Positions 25,770-33,636 are shown, counted from the stretch's first letter. The stretch is 35,777 nt of DNA from an uncultured Clostridium sp. (GCA_947178475.1 CAMWYM010000019.1:1-35777); one strand, 5' to 3'. A program made the numbers and translations. The notes: generated by a model not told the origin, from the sequence alone.

Positions 25770-26775
25770 CTTTGTGTTCCTTTACCGCTCTCTTACGAAA
25801 GTATTTGAAAATATAACAGATAACAACACATACTGCAATGACTACAATACCGCCGAATATTCCAGAAAATATTGTACCGGTAACAGATTCACTATTTTTC
25901 CATCCATAATCCGGTAAAAATGCTGTCAGGGATTGTATATTCTCAGTCAGTGCATAAATACCTCCTTCTGCCTCCAGCTCTGTCGTTCCAGCCACCCGTT
26001 CCATGGACCATTCCAATCCATCGGGATAAGCAGAAGCCATCAGGGATACCAGTCCGCCAATCACTACCGTTGCCGCCGCCAAAACAGCTATAGTCTGCTT
26101 ATGTGACAAACGTCCCTCTTTTTCGTTGCTTCCCTGATAGTTCCACAACAGTTCGGGTCTTACCTCATAGATAAATACCAGTACAGCAGCTGTTATTGCC
26201 CCCTCCACACAGCCTATTGCCAGATGAATCGGCTGCATGGCAGCCAGAAAAACAGTGAAAGGAAGCTCTGTAACTCTAGAAGCCAGTGTTTCCAGCACAA
26301 CCGAAAAGGCTCCCAGCTGAAGTGCCAAAATGCTTCCCAGCATCGATGCTGCTATAATCCTTTTCTTTGACATTTTTCTATTTGTCATATATCTCCATAC
26401 TATCATACCGCCAATAAAGCAGCCATAAAATGCCATATTCCATATGTTTGCTCCAAGAGCAAGAAGTCCACCGTCTGCAAACAGCAGGCACTGCACCAGC
26501 AAAACACCAATCATGGTAAGAAAGCCCGCCTCCGGTCCTAAAATGGACGACAGCATCATACCACCACACAAATGTCCGGAGGAGCCTGTACCGGGTATTG
26601 TAAAATTAATCATCTGGGTGGCAAAAACAAAAGCCCCCATCACTCCCATTACAGGAACCTTCTTCTCATTGTTCTCCCATCTTATCTTTTTTACCGAATA
26701 TCCTGCCGCTGCTGCGGAGCAGACATACATAGTCCCCGCCACAGCTGGAGTCAAAAGTGCATCCACCATATGCAT
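25762..26775 (-). CDS. nikMN: Nickel ECF transporter substrate-binding component, NikM-NikN fusion
   Basis: S component that binds Ni(II). The 337-aa protein starts MHMVDALLTPAV; in NikM/CbiM the N-terminal amine, His2 and a His near residue 67 bind the metal, and here His2 and His68 (in GTGSSGHLCGG) are present. Residues 1-210 are the CbiM domain, and after a linker of about 18 residues there is a helix, the NikN/CbiN-type PDGLE motif at 251-255, and a final transmembrane helix, so M and N are fused. The start is fixed by the need for His2. It is the first gene of the nikMN-nikQ-nikO-larB unit, 52 nt after the hairpin of the tsf terminator. Cobalt is the alternative substrate, less likely given larB. 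Confidence 0.92.
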   Translation of the reverse strand: MHMVDALLTPAVAGTMYVCSAAAAGYSVKKIRWENNEKKVPVMGVMGAFVFATQMINFTIPGTGSSGHLCGGMMLSSILGPEAGFLTMIGVLLVQCLLFADGGLLALGANIWNMAFYGCFIGGMIVWRYMTNRKMSKKRIIAASMLGSILALQLGAFSVVLETLASRVTELPFTVFLAAMQPIHLAIGCVEGAITAAVLVFIYEVRPELLWNYQGSNEKEGRLSHKQTIAVLAAATVVIGGLVSLMASAYPDGLEWSMERVAGTTELEAEGGIYALTENIQSLTAFLPDYGWKNSESVTGTIFSGIFGGIVVIAVCVVICYIFKYFRKRAVKEHKDE

Positions 26776-26835
26776 AATTCTTCACTTCCCTCTTTGATGT
26801 TGTAAAACTACCTAGCCCCTCTAAATTTGAGAAAA

Positions 26836-26861
26836 CGCTGGAAACATAAGTGTTCCCAGCG
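26836..26861 (-). terminator. Rho-independent terminator of tsf
   Basis: CGCTGGAAACA (26836-26846) and TGTTCCCAGCG (26851-26861) form an 11-bp stem with one mismatch and a TAAG loop; the minus strand continues TTTTCT. It separates rpsB-tsf from the nickel operon. Confidence 0.88.
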
Positions 26862-26889
26862 CTTTTAAGATTCTTTATAAAATAAATGA

Positions 26890-27822
26890 TTATTTCATCT
26901 GTGCCGCAACCTCTGCCGCAAAATCCTCATTTTTCTTTTCAAGACCTTCACCAGTCTCAAAACGAACAAACTTCTTAAGGGTAACAGTCGAACCAGCTTC
27001 CTTAGAAACAGCCTCTAAGTACTTTGCAACTGTCTCCTTATTCTCAGCCTTAACATACTCCTGCTCCAATAAGCAAACCTCTTTTAATTCCTTGTTCAAA
27101 CGACCCATAATCATCTTCTCGATGATGTTTTCCGGCTTGTTTGCATTCTTAGGATCATTCTTAGCCTGAGCCATTAAAATCTCCTTCTCATGCTCTTTAT
27201 AATCCTCCGGAACATCTTCAGAACTAACATATTTAGGATTCAAAGCCGCAATCTGCATAGCAATATTCTTAAGTGCTTCCTTTACAACATCAGAGTTGGA
27301 CTCTGTCTTTGCTTCAACTAAAACACCAATCTTACCACCGGCATGAATATAAGAAACAACGATTCCATCCTCTGAGACAATCTTCTCAAATCTTCTGATG
27401 TTCATGTTTTCACCAATCTTTGCAATCATAGCTGCCAGCTTGTCCTGAACTGTCATAGATGAATCCAGTGCCCAAGCCTCAGCTTTAAATGTTTCAATAT
27501 CAGCAGCATTAGAATCTGCAACCTGCTCTACAACTTCCTTAACATAAGTCTGGAATACCTCATTCTTTGCAACAAAGTCAGTCTCAGCATTTACTTCTAC
27601 AATTGCTGCCGTCTTATCATCAGCCTTAATCGTAGTAGCTACAATACCCTCTGCAGCAATTCTTCCAGCCTTCTTCTGTGCAGTTGCCAGTCCCTTTTCA
27701 CGTAAAAACTCAACTGCTTTATCAAAATCACCGTTTGTCTCGGTAAGTGCCTTTTTACAATCCATCATACCAGCACCGGTCTGCTCTCTTAACTCTTTTA
27801 CCATACTTGCTGTAATAGCCAT
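26890..27822 (-). CDS. tsf: Translation elongation factor Ts
   Basis: Nucleotide exchange factor for EF-Tu. The 310-aa protein has the N-terminal UBA-like domain (MVKELREQTGAGMMDCKKAL), the TDFVAKNE core motif and the C-terminal dimerisation region. GGAGG lies 9 nt before the ATG. It follows rpsB after 104 nt that contain a terminator-like hairpin, and ends in its own terminator at 26836-26861. Confidence 0.98.
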   Translation of the reverse strand: MAITASMVKELREQTGAGMMDCKKALTETNGDFDKAVEFLREKGLATAQKKAGRIAAEGIVATTIKADDKTAAIVEVNAETDFVAKNEVFQTYVKEVVEQVADSNAADIETFKAEAWALDSSMTVQDKLAAMIAKIGENMNIRRFEKIVSEDGIVVSYIHAGGKIGVLVEAKTESNSDVVKEALKNIAMQIAALNPKYVSSEDVPEDYKEHEKEILMAQAKNDPKNANKPENIIEKMIMGRLNKELKEVCLLEQEYVKAENKETVAKYLEAVSKEAGSTVTLKKFVRFETGEGLEKKNEDFAAEVAAQMK

Positions 27823-27853
27823 TTTTTCATTCCTCCATCAACTGTTTTTAAAA

Positions 27854-27900
27854 GGGCCGCCGTACAACCCAATATAAATATCTATTTGCGACGGCAGCCC
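27854..27900 (-). terminator. Intercistronic terminator-like hairpin between rpsB and tsf
   Basis: GGGCCGCCGT (27854-27863) and ACGGCAGCCC (27891-27900) pair over 10 bp, with a G-U pair in the minus-strand RNA. The loop is 27 nt. The minus strand continues TTTTAAAAAC, a short U-tract. It could reduce read-through into tsf or protect the 3' end of rpsB mRNA. Confidence 0.65.
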
Positions 27901-27926
27901 TGACATTTTATAATTAATCCATCAAA

Positions 27927-28670
27927 TTACTCTGCAACAGCTTCCTCTGTAATCTCCTCAGCCGCTTCATCTTCTACTACTGCATCCACACCCTGATTGG
28001 CTTCGATAACTGCATCTGCCATCTTTGCAACAATCAGTTTAACTGCACGAATCGCATCATCATTACCTGGAATTACATAATCCAGCTCCTCAGGATCACA
28101 GTTTGTATCCACAATACCAACCAACGGAATTCCCAAAGAATGCGCTTCCTGAATACAAATTCTTTCTTTACGTGGATCCACAACAAAAATCATATCCGGA
28201 GCACCGCCCATTTCCTTAATACCACCTAAGTTCTTCTGAAGCTTATCCATCTCTTTCTTAATCTTGATAACCTCTTTTTTGGGAAGTACATCAAAGGTTC
28301 CATCTTCTTCCATCTGCTCATACTTCTTAAGGGTTGCAATACGTGTCTCAATGGTTCTCCAGTTGGTGAGCATACCACCTAACCATCTCTCATTTACATA
28401 GAACATACCACATCTCTCAGCCTCAGATTTCACTGAATCCTGAGCCTGCTTCTTTGTTCCCACAAATAAAATCTTACCACCCTCGGCAGCACAATTCTTA
28501 ATTGCGTCATAGGCCTCATCTACCTTACCAACAGACTTCTGCAAGTCAATAATGTAGATACCGTTACGCTCAGTATAAATGTACTCAGCCATTTTAGGGT
28601 TCCATCTTCTTGTCTGGTGTCCAAAATGTACACCTGCTTCCAATAACTGTTTCATTGAAATAACGCTCAT
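27927..28670 (-). CDS. rpsB: 30S ribosomal protein S2
   Basis: Small-subunit protein, 247 aa. Family blocks are complete: [57 protein letters not shown] and [12 protein letters not shown]. The C terminus is an acidic tail ([16 protein letters not shown]). AGGAGG lies 6 nt before the ATG. It has its own promoter at 28793-28821 and an untranslated leader of about 115 nt. Confidence 0.98.
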   Translation of the reverse strand: MSVISMKQLLEAGVHFGHQTRRWNPKMAEYIYTERNGIYIIDLQKSVGKVDEAYDAIKNCAAEGGKILFVGTKKQAQDSVKSEAERCGMFYVNERWLGGMLTNWRTIETRIATLKKYEQMEEDGTFDVLPKKEVIKIKKEMDKLQKNLGGIKEMGGAPDMIFVVDPRKERICIQEAHSLGIPLVGIVDTNCDPEELDYVIPGNDDAIRAVKLIVAKMADAVIEANQGVDAVVEDEAAEEITEEAVAE

Positions 28671-28706
28671 AATTTACCTCCTGGTTTTGCTTCCAGCAGT
28701 TTCTTC

Positions 28707-28760
28707 TTCCCAAAAACGAATCCTAACCTTCTGTGTCATGATACCGCACCAATTTGGGAA
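28707..28760 (-). promoter_or_regulatory. Structured leader of rpsB
   Basis: TTCCCAAA (28707-28714) and TTTGGGAA (28753-28760) form an 8-bp stem around a 38-nt loop in the 5' untranslated RNA, 37 nt before the rpsB ATG. ACCACT/AGTGGT (about 28764-28792) adds a second possible stem near the RNA start. S2 represses its own synthesis through the leader in Escherichia coli; the same here is only a guess. Confidence 0.4.
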
Positions 28761-28792
28761 ATCCACCACTGTGTATTTTTTTACCGAGTGGT

Positions 28793-28821
28793 ATTATAAC
28801 ATAAGAGTTCTATAACCACAA
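28793..28821 (-). promoter_or_regulatory. Sigma-A promoter of rpsB-tsf
   Basis: TTGTGG (28821-28816) and TATAAT (28798-28793) with a 17-nt spacer on the minus strand, about 120 nt upstream of rpsB. The remaining ~84 nt back to the previous gene hold a TTGTTG/CAACAA inverted repeat without a T-run; no good terminator for the motility operon was found. Confidence 0.8.
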
Positions 28822-28905
28822 GGATTTTTTTCATTTATTTGATTTTATTTCTAGAATACCTTGTTGCGATGCCGGCTTTGAATACAAACAACAACCTCTT
28901 CGAAG

Positions 28906-29469
28906 TTAAATCGGGTCAGAAATCGCCTCGGCAATGGCTTTAGAATCCATTCCCTTTGTCAATTTATGTGTTCCCACCCGGATACGATTGGCATATCCAT
29001 TTTCTATCAAATAATCATCAAATCGAGCTGCATTCTCAATCAGACCAAGCTCCTGAAGCTTTTGACATACATCATAGGATGTCGTTCCTGCCGTCACCGT
29101 AATCTCCACGGTTTCGTCTTTATCCTTCTTGTCTGAATCCTTCACCACGTCCTGATTGTCAGGCTGCTCACTACTCTCCTGTCCAGCAGGATTCTTCGTC
29201 TGCTGTTCAGTACTCTTTTCCTCAGTATTCTCATCTATCGGCTGCTCTGAACTTGGAGGTTCTGTTGTCATGGTCTGGTTCTCCTGCTTCTTAATCAAAG
29301 CATCCACCTTACTATTATCCGCCTCTACCATTCCCAGTTCCTTCGCCCTTCGAATTATCTCCGCATCTGTCATAGTATCAGATGCATTTCCTTGATAAGC
29401 TGTCAGACAGATTATCGAAGTAAAAATAATTCCAATACCCAGACCTCTTATAAAATACTTAAATTTCAT
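28906..29469 (-). CDS. MltG/YceG-like protein with LysM-like domain but no catalytic domain
   Basis: A 187-aa secreted or anchored protein. An N-terminal signal/anchor helix (GLGIGIIFTSIICLTAYQG) is followed by a short helix (DAEIIRRAKELGMVEA), a disordered linker rich in Glu, Gln, Ser and Thr (about 65-120), and a C-terminal domain (VTAGTTSYDVCQKLQELGLI, then ENAARFDDYLIENGY, IRVGTHKLTKGMDSKAIAEA) that matches the LysM-like N-terminal part of MltG endolytic transglycosylases. The catalytic part, with its conserved Glu, is absent; the protein ends right after this domain. Its ATG overlaps the stop of the preceding gene (TAATG). It ends the sigD operon, suggesting a wall-binding role linked to motility or division. 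Confidence 0.8.
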   Translation of the reverse strand: MKFKYFIRGLGIGIIFTSIICLTAYQGNASDTMTDAEIIRRAKELGMVEADNSKVDALIKKQENQTMTTEPPSSEQPIDENTEEKSTEQQTKNPAGQESSEQPDNQDVVKDSDKKDKDETVEITVTAGTTSYDVCQKLQELGLIENAARFDDYLIENGYANRIRVGTHKLTKGMDSKAIAEAISDPI

Positions 29470-30497
29470 TATTGCTCTCCCTGATACAAATCAATCACAA
29501 GCTTGACCTCACCCACGCCAAGTCCTAACTGCTTCGCAATCTCAATCACATTGTTCCCACCACGGTACATATCTAATATAATATCATTGGAATTGGCATT
29601 CTCCTTAAATTCCTCTTCCAAAGCATCGTCATAGCCAAAATCTTCCTGTTCAGGCTCATAGACAGTCTCCAAAGCAGAGTCCTTAATGTCCATACCTCCA
29701 TCAATATCCGGTATAGTCAGCGAATCCAAGTCCGAAGCAAGGGCGGCAAGCTCTCGCTCGTCCACGATTGCCTCCGTCTCTTCCGCAAATTCTTCTATAG
29801 ACTCCGCCGCTTTTTGTCTGACAGGCGCTTTCACATCCTTGGAAGGACTGTCTGCTGCTTCCCGTTCATTTACCTTATTTTTTTTTACCTGTACCTGCTG
29901 CTCTGCACCAGACAAGGTTTTGTCCTGCAGCTTTGAAATAATGGTCTTTGTCTCCTTCGACAACTCAGTCAATACCGTTATATTTCTCTGAGCCTCGGAA
30001 ATCGTCTCCTTGACACTTTTATTTGCCTCATACAAAGCCTTTACGGTATTGGTTACCTGTCTCTTGGCATCATCTACGGTAGCCGCCGTATTCACAATTC
30101 CCCTCTGGAGACCATCTACGGACTTGACCGTATTCATTATCTCTTTTTGCTTATCGTCCAGCATACTGTATAAGAACATTACTTCCTTGTGATTCCGCTC
30201 AATCTCCTCACAAACCGTAACGGCATAATCTCCCAATGCCATCGTCTTTTCATTTGCCATATTAGAGAGAGAGTCATTCGTCTCGTAAATAATGTCCTTT
30301 GCATGGTTAGCAATCACATCTTCAATCTTACGCTTAATGATTCTGAGCTCTCTCTCCGAAAATTCATAATTCTCATCTATTGTAAATAAATCTAAATTAA
30401 CATTATCCTCCTTTTTAAACAATTTCTCCGATATGAAAAAGCTTGCAATGCTCAAAATCACACCGATAGCAATCATTATTCCAACTGTGAATGTCAT
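29469..30497 (-). CDS. DUF6115-like membrane-anchored coiled-coil protein (SwrB-like layout)
   Basis: A 342-aa protein with an N-terminal transmembrane helix (TVGIMIAIGVILSIASFFIS), a long coiled-coil region (about 45-200, e.g. RELRIIKRKIEDVIA and TKTIISKLQDK), an acidic linker, and a C-terminal helix-turn-helix-like segment (IILDMYRGGNNVIEIAKQLG, then LGVGEVKLVIDLYQ). In Bacillus subtilis sigD is followed by swrB, also a small protein with one N-terminal membrane helix, which promotes flagellar export activation. Layout and position suggest an analogous role, but I cannot show homology by eye. AGGAG lies 7 nt before the ATG, and the stop overlaps the next ATG by one base. Confidence 0.75.
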   Translation of the reverse strand: MTFTVGIMIAIGVILSIASFFISEKLFKKEDNVNLDLFTIDENYEFSERELRIIKRKIEDVIANHAKDIIYETNDSLSNMANEKTMALGDYAVTVCEEIERNHKEVMFLYSMLDDKQKEIMNTVKSVDGLQRGIVNTAATVDDAKRQVTNTVKALYEANKSVKETISEAQRNITVLTELSKETKTIISKLQDKTLSGAEQQVQVKKNKVNEREAADSPSKDVKAPVRQKAAESIEEFAEETEAIVDERELAALASDLDSLTIPDIDGGMDIKDSALETVYEPEQEDFGYDDALEEEFKENANSNDIILDMYRGGNNVIEIAKQLGLGVGEVKLVIDLYQGEQ

Positions 30498-30512
30498 CTC
30501 ATTACTCCTACC

Positions 30513-30854
30513 TTATATCTGTATGTTTACTCTTGGCTGACCCTCCAGCCCTTTAGAATCCATTACCCCTTCTTTGGCAGCTTCATCCTGTTCATTATCA
30601 TTTTTTTTCTTTTTTCTTCTTTTTCTTGGATTTGAATAGGAACCATTTCCCTCTTCCGAAGCATCATATTGATATTCCGCAAATGCATTGGCATCCTTCT
30701 TAATCACGGTTTCACTATTATGCTTAACCTCTTTGGCCACCTCAGCCGCCGCATTCAAATTTGTATTAACCACACTCTGATTCTCATGCTGCTGCGTATT
30801 AGCCATTGATTCAGTACGCGGCAGAAGCATCTGCATATCAATTGGGCGTATCAT
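30513..30854 (-). CDS. Small hypothetical protein of the sigD operon with basic patch
   Basis: A 113-aa soluble protein without a recognised domain. It starts MIRPIDMQMLLPRTESMANT, has an Ala/Glu/Lys-rich helix (NLNAAAEVAKEVKHNSETVI), a very basic patch NPRKRRKKKKND and a C terminus PRVNIQI. The ATG at 30854 is used because GGAGGT lies 7 nt before it; 30869 overlaps that site. It sits between fapA (51 nt upstream) and the DUF6115-like gene (15 nt downstream) in the same direction. No function can be assigned; co-transcription with sigD suggests a link to motility. Confidence 0.75.
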   Translation of the reverse strand: MIRPIDMQMLLPRTESMANTQQHENQSVVNTNLNAAAEVAKEVKHNSETVIKKDANAFAEYQYDASEEGNGSYSNPRKRRKKKKNDNEQDEAAKEGVMDSKGLEGQPRVNIQI

Positions 30855-30905
30855 AGACAGCACCTCCATTAAACTGAATTTGTTATACTTTTCAGCAAAA
30901 CCTGA

Positions 30906-32507
30906 CTAAATCGGCAAAGAAACAATCTCCGCACCTTTAATACAAAACTGACATCTGCTTCTGACATCCTTTACCGGATAAATCTGAGAGGAGATATAAA
31001 TACATACCCCGGGGAAAATCGTGTGATTAGCTACCACTCTTCCCAGCTTATTCTCTTCAATTGTCTCCTTAAGCATCTTGTATTCAGCGGAATCGTTTTT
31101 CAATTCCGCAGTAAGCTGCTTAAGGGCCTCACCGGCTTGTTTTGCCGCCATCATCTGATTTGGCAGAACCTGCTGTCCTTTTTGAAGCTTCTTCTTAACC
31201 GTCTCCAATATCTGCTGATTTCTGAACGCCTCTTCCTGCTTTTCCTTGAGAATCGTCGCCAAAGCTTTATAGCGCTCCAATATTTCCGGCTCCACTCCAA
31301 CCTTAAGCGTAGTTACCGTATTCATTTTATTGCCAAAAACACTGGCTTCTATACGCTTACCGGCAGAAATCGTACCACCGATTAGAAATCCCTTTCTTCC
31401 ACTGACAATAACCTTCTCTCCGGCCACTAAATCTGAATGCAGACTGGATCCGGTATTAATGGTCTGCCCTGCCTGTACTTCACAGCTCTCTATAAATTTG
31501 GTAACAATATCCGTGCCGGCCTGCAAAAATCCTTTTCCCATTCCCTGCACGCCTCGTTTCAGAACAATGCTTCCGGCAGCAATCACTGTAGCCCCCTCCA
31601 CAACACCTCTTACCTCAATATTTCCCTCTGCCTCCACTCGGAACCCAGCCCGAACATTACCGGTAACAATCACGTTGCCGGCATAGTGAATATCCCCGGT
31701 AGATGTATCCACATCTGCCGGTACCGTATAGGTATCAGACACAAATACGGTATCATCCTCTAAAGAAACATCACCATCAACCTCAGAAAATATTTTCATC
31801 TGATCCTCTGAAAGCCGAATGTTTCGACCAAACTTCAAGCTGACCTTCTTCAACTGATGCGGATTAATCACATCCCCTCTTACATCCATTCCCGGTTCTC
31901 CTTTTTTCTCCGGTATCAGCTCTGCAAGTAAATCTCCTTTCATGACACTGGTAAACATATTTAATTCATGAAAATCTACTGTTCCATCCTCCAACAGTTT
32001 AGGCTTCGCCGTTGGAGCCGTGTCAAATTTGTAATCCACATAAGCATCCTTTCCGTGCACCACAGGCTTTCCCTTCGCAATCGGTATATCACGGCAGAAT
32101 TGTCTTCCTCTTAAATATGCCTGAACCACTTTATTGGAAATACCAAATTTAACATTGTTTTGTTCCAATACATCAACAATATCCTCAGCAGTCATATAAT
32201 TACCACCCTTTGACGGGGGATAAAAACGGATGAAGGCCATCATTCCATCATCAGAAATGTGAACCTTTGCCGTCTCATCAACCTCAGAAATCTTTTCCGA
32301 AGAAATAAAAATATCAGTCTCCTCCTTTGCCTGAGAAATCCTGTTATTTAAATCCGGTAAATTATAACCACTGATCCCACAATTATCTAAATACTCGGCC
32401 AATTCTTTGGTATCAACCGGCTTACCGCCCTCTTGTTCAGGATATATGTGGGCATATACACCGTTACCCTGAATATTTAACTGAAAAAATCCATTTATAT
32501 ATTTCAT
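30906..32507 (-). CDS. FapA-family protein (DUF342)
   Basis: A 533-aa cytoplasmic protein. The N-terminal half has the DUF342 blocks (VYAHIYPEQEGGKPVD, DIPIAKGKPVVHGKDAYVDY, LIPEKKGEPGMDVRGD). A right-handed beta-helix follows at about 260-400 (GDIHYAGNVIVTGNVRAGF, then IEVRGVVEGATVIAAGSIVL), similar in pattern to bactofilins. About residues 405-490 form a coiled coil (ERYKALATILKEKQEEAF), then a short beta tail. DUF342/FapA proteins are common beside flagellar and chemotaxis genes of clostridia; the Vibrio vulnificus member affects flagellar assembly or carbon control, but the molecular role is unclear. AAAGGAG lies 6 nt before the ATG. It follows sigD by 42 nt. Confidence 0.9.
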   Translation of the reverse strand: MKYINGFFQLNIQGNGVYAHIYPEQEGGKPVDTKELAEYLDNCGISGYNLPDLNNRISQAKEETDIFISSEKISEVDETAKVHISDDGMMAFIRFYPPSKGGNYMTAEDIVDVLEQNNVKFGISNKVVQAYLRGRQFCRDIPIAKGKPVVHGKDAYVDYKFDTAPTAKPKLLEDGTVDFHELNMFTSVMKGDLLAELIPEKKGEPGMDVRGDVINPHQLKKVSLKFGRNIRLSEDQMKIFSEVDGDVSLEDDTVFVSDTYTVPADVDTSTGDIHYAGNVIVTGNVRAGFRVEAEGNIEVRGVVEGATVIAAGSIVLKRGVQGMGKGFLQAGTDIVTKFIESCEVQAGQTINTGSSLHSDLVAGEKVIVSGRKGFLIGGTISAGKRIEASVFGNKMNTVTTLKVGVEPEILERYKALATILKEKQEEAFRNQQILETVKKKLQKGQQVLPNQMMAAKQAGEALKQLTAELKNDSAEYKMLKETIEENKLGRVVANHTIFPGVCIYISSQIYPVKDVRSRCQFCIKGAEIVSLPI

Positions 32508-32549
32508 AAGCCGCTCCTTTCTGATGCCAAATCAATTATTTCTCTACTA

Positions 32550-33314
32550 TCATCCCATTAATATTTCAAAATGTTTTCCTAAATGTTTCTTCATCTTTTC
32601 CAGAGCTTTGGAATGAAGCTGGGAAATTCTCGATTCCGACACTTCAAGTACTTTTGCTACCTCTTTCAGCGTCAAGTCCTCATAATAGTACAGCAATACT
32701 ACCTTTTTCTCTTTTTCTGTCAACAATTCCAATGCCTCCATCAGCATTTTCTTCACTTCCTCCTGGTCAACAGCCTCCTCAGGTTCAATATATGCAGTAT
32801 TCCGAAATTCCTTTACTGTTCCTTCTGTTCCCTGCTCCATAAATTCATCCAGAGATGCAATATTTGATATATTAGTAAGTCCCTCCCAATTGCGATATTC
32901 ATCCAGAGAAACGCCTAATTCATCGGCAATATCCTGGTCCCGCATACCGGCACCCTTCTCCTTTTCCAGCTTTGCAATGGCATTTTCAATCTGCCTCTGC
33001 TTTTGACGGACAGAACGGGGAATCCAGTCCATTTTACGAATCTGATCCAAAATAGAGCCACGAATTCTAAGACTTGCGTAAGTTTCAAATTTGATTCCTT
33101 TACCGTAATCAAACTTATCTATAGCGTCAATCAAACCAAAAACGCCATAACTTACCAAATCATCATATTCCACAGTGTACCCCAAATACATATTCAGACG
33201 CCCGGCCACAAGTTTAACAAGAGGAACATATTCAATAATAATCTGTTCACGAAGCTTATCCGATTTGGTTCTGGTATACTCTTCCCATAACTTATTTTTC
33301 TTCGCCTCATCCAT
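32550..33314 (-). CDS. fliA: RNA polymerase sigma factor of motility, FliA/SigD family
   Basis: Sigma-28 for late flagellar and chemotaxis genes. The 254-aa protein has region 2 (VEYDDLVSYGVFGLIDAIDK, KFETYASLRIRGSILDQIRK), the FliA-typical link MDWIPRSVRQKQRQIENA, region 3 and region 4 (LTLKEVAKVLEVSESRISQL, then HSKALEKMKK). GGGGTG lies 8 nt before the ATG. In the same order as in Bacillus (cheW-cheC-cheD-sigD), except that a 101-aa membrane protein is placed between cheD and this gene. No FlgM anti-sigma gene is in the window. Confidence 0.96.
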   Translation of the reverse strand: MDEAKKNKLWEEYTRTKSDKLREQIIIEYVPLVKLVAGRLNMYLGYTVEYDDLVSYGVFGLIDAIDKFDYGKGIKFETYASLRIRGSILDQIRKMDWIPRSVRQKQRQIENAIAKLEKEKGAGMRDQDIADELGVSLDEYRNWEGLTNISNIASLDEFMEQGTEGTVKEFRNTAYIEPEEAVDQEEVKKMLMEALELLTEKEKKVVLLYYYEDLTLKEVAKVLEVSESRISQLHSKALEKMKKHLGKHFEILMG

Positions 33315-33333
33315 TTATTACACACCCCTGTTG

Positions 33334-33636
33334 TTATATTTCTTCTTCATCAAAAGAAACCTGCTGCGCAGTATTCTCCGTTTCCTCTTCACGATCTTCC
33401 GCTGCCTCGTCTTCCGCTGCTTCGTCTTCTTCCTCTTCCTCTGCCAATCGATTGCTCTCTTCAACAGACTTTTGCCATATCTCTACAGCTAAAGTTGCAA
33501 AGAAATAAAAGACTAAAATAACAACCAATAAAATCAGCATAGAAACAGTAACATTCTTATGTGTCCTGATATTCACAATCAATGTGACTAATCCTGCCAA
33601 TAAAACAATAAACGCTCTAGTATAACGTATTTTCAT
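33334..33636 (-). CDS. Small two-helix membrane protein between cheD and sigD
   Basis: About 100 aa. Two transmembrane helices (RAFIVLLAGLVTLIVNI and VSMLILLVVILVFYFFATLA) are followed by a very acidic tail rich in Glu, Asp and Ala (about 45 residues). The ATG at 33636 (MKIRYTRAF) is chosen because the longer frame start at 33660 is a GTG with no site before it; the ribosome-binding site here is weak (GTGAAGAG). No family recognised. It is in line with its neighbours, 19 nt before sigD. The frame's regular hydrophobic pattern and position inside a tight operon support it as a real gene. Confidence 0.72.
   Translation of the reverse strand: MKIRYTRAFIVLLAGLVTLIVNIRTHKNVTVSMLILLVVILVFYFFATLAVEIWQKSVEESNRLAEEEEEDEAAEDEAAEDREEETENTAQQVSFDEEEI

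Noticed and set aside
23463-26775. Nickel module as a recent mobile insertion
   Set aside because: No transposase, integrase, direct repeats or clear change in base composition at its borders; it may be old.
26776-26889. NiCo riboswitch or NikR operator before nikMN
   Set aside because: The interval is mostly the tsf terminator; the remaining ~50 nt show neither a riboswitch-like fold nor a NikR-type dyad.
28822-28905. Terminator of the motility operon before the rpsB promoter
   Set aside because: TTGTTG/CAACAA arms exist but the stem is short, has a 22-nt loop and is not followed by T residues.
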